From: Pleodorina starrii
Lineage: Eukaryota; Chlorophyta; Chlorophyceae; Chlamydomonadales; Volvocaceae
DNA: 64,000 bases
Assembly (NCBI GenBank): GCA_030267565.1
Contig: BRXU01000024.1
Coordinates: forward strand, 978,001-1,042,000
Direction of reading: 5' to 3'
How positions within the stretch are numbered: position 1 is the stretch's first letter; the number at the start of each line of letters is the position of its first letter. Below, piece by piece: positions 58,020-64,000 of this stretch. Both the position numbers and the translations under genes were made by a program. The notes under the pieces are model-generated. The model was not told the DNA's origin. It did no database searches and worked only from the letters and a program-made list of their open reading frames with translations.

Positions 58020-58532
58020 AATTTCAATTCGCGCGCAAGCAGGTGGTCTACTCAGCACTGCCTCAAAGCCGTTCTGACATTGTAATGAAGCGCTATGTAC
58101 CAATATATGTAATGAGGTATTCGGTATGCCTGAAATGGCCACGGCGTTCAAGCCCCTAATTCGAAGACCCCCTTACTCTGCGACGGCTAAGTGATGCAGC
58201 ATTCAAGGTATTTGCAGCTATGTATGTACGTTCCGTCCGAAGCGGTGAGGCTGTCGCGGCGAGGAGCCGTGAGGGCTCAGGGCTGTCAGGCCATTCGGAC
58301 TCAAACGCATTGTACTACAAACCACCTGCGACCTGCCCTTGCCAATGGAAAGTGTATTGGTGGCCAAGACGTCTGCCTTAAACTTACTTGACAAACCTGT
58401 TATATGCCCTGCGCCGATTGCCAGAGCCTGCAACTTTTAGTCCGTGGCAACTTTGAGGGTTTCCCACGAAGCTGTCCCATCGTAGGCTGCCGGTTAGATA
58501 TTGTTAGAACAAATACTATTGACTAATCATCC
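58020..58532. promoter_or_regulatory. Divergent region upstream of two genes
   Basis: This stretch of 513 bp lies between the starts of the Gln-rich protein gene (-) and the 139-aa protein gene (+) and is relatively AT-rich. No known element was identified. Confidence 0.45.
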
Positions 58533-59740
58533 ATGTCATTTCTAGGACCGAATGACCGCCGTCCAGAGGTGCTGCTAAAAGGCTCAACGGTGTCGCATCT
58601 GCGAACATGGGGAACGGAGTACGTTGATGAGTACAGTGCGCCAAAGGTATGTGTTGCCGGAAAAAGTCGAAAGGTCGGGGTCTGGCTGGGCAACCTCATT
58701 TCGGTTTTTGGTTCCCAACTTAGTGCTGCCACACGCCAAGTCGTCTGCGTGACATCACTAGTAGCCAAATACATCTGACTGCTACAGACTGCAACCGCTG
58801 CGGGAAATCGGGTGGATGGGTTTGCGTCCCTGTCCAGTAACCAGCCCGCCTTCCGGGTGCCTCAAGCTATCCAAACCCGGTGTCTTGCGGCGTTGCGGAA
58901 ACGCCTCACAGCAGTACTGATCTTGCGGGTCTGAAACCTGCCACCTGAAGCTTGTTTAGGTCCCTGCCGTCCCATCTCAGCTGCGATTCCTACCAACCGT
59001 GGCCCGAAGCGCTCGTTCACCGCTCGTTACCCGAAACCGAAAAAACAACACGATTCAATTGCAGCCCCATTGGCTTTTGCTGCTACTCTCGCTGCCGCTT
59101 CCTGCTCCCCTTGCTCCCCGTATACATAGCTGGCGGCGGGCGTCCCGGCCGTTCGCGCCGAAATGGAGAGTATAAGCGCGCACGTCAGCACACTGGCCGC
59201 TGTGCACAGCCAAGTACACAACGCCACAGAGCGACTGCCCAAGGGGCACCCACCCGCGTCTACGTTTAGAAACCCAGGTGGGTTGCCGGGCCATGCATGC
59301 GCACGGGAAGATGCCCAAGTTTGCTGCGGGACTACTCGATAGCGTATCCCTGCAGCCCTGCTGAACCCGGCGAAGGGTCCTGTCAGGGCATTTCTTGTTT
59401 ACGGCACTGGCCTTCCGGAATCAGAAGTAAATTCTAAGGGCCAGCGTCGCCAGGGGATGGCCGGGGTCATCAGGTAGTGCACCAACAGCAGCTACAGCCA
59501 CTGCGATGGCTGTACGGGTTCGCGGTGCCTCACGAGTCTCAAGTTTCCCTGACTGGCTTGCGGGGCTATTTTCGTGCTGCAGGTGACCCCCCCATTGGCA
59601 CGATGACCCGCGGATCAGGCGCTGTGACATCAATCAAGGATTCAGTGCTGTACGGTCAGGAGCAGACGTGGGCGCACTGGCGTGTGGCTGTTGATGGGAA
59701 GCCGCAGGACACACGGCGCAAGTACCGGGGTGTTGGCTAA
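58533..59740 (+). CDS. Unidentified 139-aa protein
   Basis: Three exons, 58533-58646 (donor AAG|GTATGT), 59130-59277 (acceptor ATACATAG, donor G|GTGGGT) and 59583-59740 (acceptor GTGCTGCAG), join in perfect phase. The protein starts MSFLGPNDRRPEVLLKGSTV, has an acidic-helical middle (AVRAEMESISAHVSTLAAVH) and ends GKPQDTRRKYRGVG. It is compact and not low complexity, so it is likely a real conserved protein. There is no signal peptide, no membrane segment, no recognised domain. A candidate TGTAA poly(A) signal is at 60321-60325. Confidence 0.65.
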
Positions 59741-60463
59741 GAAATGCGGCGGCTCGGGACAGGGTCGATAGGTTGGCCCCGATTGTGATAATCCTTAATG
59801 GTCCGCAAAAAGCTGCGAGGCGCACAAATTAGTAGCTGTAGATTGCAGGTTAGTACGCAGGATAGTACGCAGGATACCAGAAACTTGCAAGGCATAGATG
59901 CATCTGTTCTTTTCATTGCCCCCTTCCTGGGAGTCGGTGGCGGTTTTCCATCTAGTAATGACTTGACGTGGTCAAAATTGGATGGCACCTAGATATATGC
60001 CAGTGAGCAAGTGGCCAGGTGATTATGCCGAGAGTGGCGGCCACCGGCTACGCGGCTAGGTGGTTGTGCAGTTGTCGGATGGGCACCAGGGCACGGACTT
60101 CGTGCCACGGCCCACGGGGCCACGGACGCTGAACGCTTCAATTTCAGGTTAATCTAAACGATCTGTTGGCGTGCCGCTGGTGACGTCTGCAATCCGGGAA
60201 GTCATTTGTGTAGCGGCCACTTTTTGCCGCTGGATCCAGGGTATCGGAGCACTGAGCAGCTGCTGCCCGAGAGCTGCATACACCTTTGTCCAGGCTTGCA
60301 GTTGTTCCAGCTAACGCCTCTGTAATGCTGGGTACATTAAGCACTGGAATGTCAACATTCAGTCTGCATGCGCTGTGATTAGCTTGCGGGGCAATTCGCA
60401 AGCAGTTTCGTGGTAGATGCACATAGCAAACTTATGCTCATGTGTACGTCCTAACTATTCAGC
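59741..60463. other. 3' UTR and short intergenic region
   Basis: TGTAA at 60321-60325 probably ends the upstream transcript, leaving only about 140 bp before the ATG of the kinase gene, so that promoter must be short or overlap the upstream transcript. Confidence 0.45.
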
Positions 60464-63400
60464 ATGGCGAGCACAGCCAGACGTGAGGAGGAGTCCTTGA
60501 GGAGTGGCTTTCCGAATAGGGTACCTCCTCAGAACACCAAGAAACGAGCGGTATCTTCAAAGTATGACGTTCACAAAGTGAGCGCTTCTGCATATCGCCG
60601 GGTGTCGGCGGTTGGAAAGGAATTGTGCGCCATGCGTTTGCCTGTTCCATGAGCAGGTTAAGGTTTGGTTGGGGGACAAGCGAGACCACTATTATATCCT
60701 TTCGCGGTTTCTCATCAGTCGAAGTCTCACCATCACAAAAATCCCGAGCACGAAGGTGAGTACCTGCCCCTCGTTTTACTACGAGTATCGAGGGCGCCTT
60801 CCCGTAGCAATCGCTGAAATGTGCCACGCCCCGGGAGCACTATGATAGTCACACCTTGCCATAGTATAGCTCCACCTCCCAACATGCACAAAGGTATGGC
60901 GGTTGGCTGTCGGATTCCATTAAACCACCATGGTCTATGCTGGCCCCCTTCTGTTGTCGTGCTGCTGCCCGTTCGCCGAGAGCCTGGCACCTGGGTTGCA
61001 TGCTCACACTAGGCACGTACGCAGCTTCGTGCGTATGCACATCTGCACGGCGTGTAGCGCCTTGCGGGCTATCTACTCCTGGGTATCCGCCTGGCGTCTT
61101 GTCCCGTGGGCATCACTGCCCGCACCCGAACTAGGCCATTACTGGAGATAACCCCTTCATTACTCCACATTCAGCTTGCCCGATAATCTCAAGACAGGCA
61201 AACCCACACACTCACACACGAAACCCATAATGCCCTGATAAGGTGTTGCGAAACTCTATCCGTCTGCCATTTGTCGTACAGGCCATAAAAATCGCCCTGG
61301 AGCTCAAGAAGCACCTGGTGGATCACGATAAACTGAGCGTCAGTCAGGTGTGTGTGCCGTACGCGATGTTTTGACGCGCGGAGCATAGAGCACGACAGCT
61401 TTGCAGCGCCTGCGCCGCCTGCCCTGGGAGATGCGCTGGTACATTCTGCGGTGCGGACAGAAACAGCGGGGCCACAGCCGGGTCGCCGCTCTTATGATGT
61501 AGGGTACGGCGGGCGCACGCTTCTCGTTTTGATCTTTGCTCCTGTGGGGCGACTGTCGGCTGGGTTGGCCCCTCGTGTGAAGGGTCGACTCAACAGTCTC
61601 AGCTCCTAACCTGGTTTTGCGTTCCCATCCGGAAAAGTGATGAGTCGCTGCCCCTTGAGCGGTCTCCGTAGACGGACCCAACAATCCATTCCGGCCCCTT
61701 GATGGTTTCGGCCCCTGCAAGGACTGTGTTTATGGCAATCAAGCAGGTTGTGATCGCGGTTGCGGTCGTCGCCAGCTTTTTCGGTTTCCCGTGCTGTGGC
61801 CAACCGCAGACCATGTCGCTGGCCCTCCCACGCACTCATGCCCGCCGCCTGCCCGTGCTCTGGACGCGGCCGAATTCCACCCACCGCCAACTCCCCACTA
61901 GACATATGTGTATGCATACGCAAGTGCCCTTTTGGAATAGCTCTCCATTCCGTTGATGTTTCCACCCTCAATGGTCGCACCCTCAACATACACGCCCCTC
62001 CACGCCCCTCCGGGTTCGTCTGCAAATGTCGCCTCCGTCCCACTGCTGCGGCATCCACCGTACTGCCATTCCAGGAGGAGCTCGAGGAGACGCTGTTTTC
62101 GCTGATGCGCGCCAAGGGTTACGGCCAGGCCTACATCGACTGCTACCGCACCGTCTCTGAGTTCTATCAGCTGAGGCAGCCGCTGGTCATCCTCCTTTGC
62201 GGGGCACCCTGCACGGGTGAGTGCCCAAGCGGGAAACACGCGGGGCGGCGCGCATGTGCGCGGTGCACAGCGCGTGGTGCTGCGGGGGACTCGTGCGTAT
62301 GGGAGGGCTCGTGCGTATGGGAGGGCTCGTGCGTATGGGAGGGAGAAGCGCGCAGCGGGTGCGAGGGTGGCTACGCGGCAATGCAAAGCGGGTGTGGTGC
62401 CATGGAGAAGGGCTTTTCGGTCGGAGCACGCAGCAAAGCAGGCACCACACAGGGTAACAGGCAGCAGGCATGAGGCATGAGGATGTCGCCTGGGTGAGAG
62501 GATGGGAGGTGGGGCCGTCGCACAAAAGCTTGGCAGCGGTCAGCTCGCCGAGCCCATCCAAGCCGTGATGCAAGGCATGGTCCTCGCCTTTCACCGGTGG
62601 CAGTTGCCAGTCCGCAAGAGTCCGCAACATCGGGCCCAAGCCGCCCGGCCTTGCACTGCCCGCGCTGCGCCGCTCGCTCATGCGCTGCCTCAGCAGCCTC
62701 GACCCCTCCGCAGCTTACGGACTCCCATAAGACGTGCCTCACCGCCCTGCCTGACGTCTGGAACAGCCATCTCCTCCTTTTCTCTGACCCCTCGCCGTCA
62801 CACTCATCCCCACTCCGCGACCCGCAGGCAAGTCCACCATCGCTCAGCAGCTGGCGGCCCGCCTCAACATGCCCAATGTGATGCAGACGGACGTGATCTG
62901 CGAGGTGGGGCGGAGGCGCGGGAGGGACCTGGCTGTGGCTTGTTGCGGGGGTGGGGTTGGGCGGGGTCGTGCTGCCGTAGCCCATGGGGCCGATGGGCCA
63001 GCAGGTAGCGGCCCCATGGGCTACAGTCGCAGCGAGATGTGTGCAGCGAGAGTCAGGCGTGGAACAGGGGCACTGAGTTCCGGGCGCTGGGTGCTGGCCG
63101 GGCGGCGATATGTGGGTGCCCTACGCCGCGACGGCGTGCAAGTGAACTTCATAAAAGGCATGGGGCTTCCGGCGTGGACGCAGGTGCTCCTGCCGTAGTG
63201 GGAGGTCGGCCAACCCCGTCGCCATCCGTCGCCATCCCTTCACACGCACACGCCCCTTCCGCTCGGGGCGGCTTGTCGGGCGCTGGCGTCGCGTGTTTGG
63301 GGCATCAAGTCGCACTCAGCGGGGGACATCGCGCTCCTTGGCAGTCGGCCGAGTCTCGATGTTGAGTGACTCACCCGATGCGTACGTGAACTGCCGTTGC

Positions 63401-64000
63401 CGCTGGCTCTCAGATGGGCAGCGCCGCGGCGATTGCTGGCTACACCTGGTTGCAGCAACCAGCAGCAAGCGCATTTCACTGCAGGGGAGAGCTGACCTCG
63501 CTACTGATTATCCTTTTGTCACCCCCTGAGAAAGCCCCTCCCTAACCCCCCCCACCCCAACCCCGCCCTGCGTCATTCCGCGGCAGCTCATGCGCCGCGG
63601 CACTGGTGGCGCCCTGCCGCCGCAGCCGCCCTGGGCTCGCAGCCCCGACCCAATCGAGCTCCTCGCGCGGGGCCAACCAGCGCCAACGCTGGCCGGTGCC
63701 GCCGGCCCTGTGGCCCAGCACGGAGCCGACCCACGGGTCGACGAACAGCACCATCCGCAGCACACGGGGCCGCTGGCCGGCCGGAGCGCCGGTGTCGCTG
63801 GAAGCGCAGGCGGTGCTGCTGAGCCGGCGGTCGGCAACGGCGGGGCGGGCGGCGGTGCTGCGGCTGCCGCCGAAGACGGCGACAGCAGTATAGCGGCCTC
63901 GCTGCCTCGTTCAGCGGATGGCGATGGGCTGCGACTGGCGGCATGTGGCTCCGGTTCTGTTGGTGGCTGCTTGGGAGCGGGTATCGGTGCCTCCCCGGAG
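60464..64000 (+). CDS. P-loop kinase related to 2-phosphoglycerate kinase, partial
   Basis: Exons 60464-60577, 60657-60755, 61282-61347, 62075-62216, 62828-62904 and 63587-64000+ (open to the window end) are all in phase, with 304 residues visible. Conserved parts are HYYILSRFLISRSLTITKI, AIKIALELKKHLVDHDKLSV, RAKGYGQAYIDCYRTVSEFY and the Walker A motif GAPCTGKST (136-144), split by an intron between the Gly codon bases, followed by MPNVMQTDVICE. This is the pattern of the plant P-loop family annotated as 2-phosphoglycerate kinase-like, whose archaeal relatives make 2,3-bisphosphoglycerate. The plant function is not settled; some members are linked to phosphate or inositol-phosphate metabolism. 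Exon 6 begins LMRRGTGGALPPQPPWARSP and turns Ala/Gly-rich, probably an insert. The 3' part lies beyond the window. Confidence 0.85.
62290..62343 (+). repeat. 18-bp unit repeated three times
   Basis: Three consecutive exact CTCGTGCGTATGGGAGGG units lie in intron 4 of the P-loop kinase gene. Confidence 0.9.

Overview
This window looks like nuclear DNA of a volvocine green alga (the Chlamydomonas, Gonium and Volvox group). The base composition is very GC-rich. Genes are cut into short exons by introns with GTGAGT- or GTGGGT-like donors, and C-rich pentamer or tetramer arrays fill many introns. Proteins carry long Ala, Gln and Glu runs. TGTAA, the volvocine poly(A) signal, follows several stop codons, and short TTTTAGGG-type telomere-like repeats sit inside the sequence. 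The species cannot be fixed by eye. All exon models below were made by hand, by matching splice sites and codon phase.

Layout. 0.5-1.7 kb: 3' part of an unidentified minus-strand gene, divergent from a five-exon SDR oxidoreductase (2.2-5.7 kb, +). 8.6-13.4 kb: six-exon gene for an unidentified 723-aa acidic protein (+). 15.8-16.9 kb: Ala/Ser/Thr-rich minus-strand ORF. 20.0-25.0 kb: two tandem six-exon SGNH hydrolase genes (-), each using one GC-AG intron at a different position. 25.4-32.0 kb: a repeat-rich island with a degenerate pentamer satellite, a 5'-truncated non-LTR retrotransposon whose 3' end is doubled, and long exact inverted repeats. 33.8-34.7 kb: small two-exon gene (+). 36.0-40.7 kb: SET-domain lysine methyltransferase of the Rubisco LSMT/SETD3 type (+). 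42.1-44.6 kb: G-patch plus C2H2 zinc-finger protein (-), divergent from a coiled-coil protein gene at 45.2-48.6 kb (+). 52.7-58.0 kb: very Gln-rich protein with a homeodomain-like N-terminus, a likely transcription factor (-). 58.5-59.7 kb: unidentified 139-aa protein (+). 60.5 kb to the end: P-loop kinase related to 2-phosphoglycerate kinase (+, runs off the window).

The genes do not form one pathway. The window is an ordinary chromosome segment with mixed housekeeping and regulatory genes around one mobile-element island. No CRISPR, operon, rRNA or tRNA was recognised. The most unusual signals are the switched GC donors in the SGNH pair, the composite inverted-repeat island, the homeodomain-like Gln-rich protein and a 76-bp exact repeat 43 kb apart.
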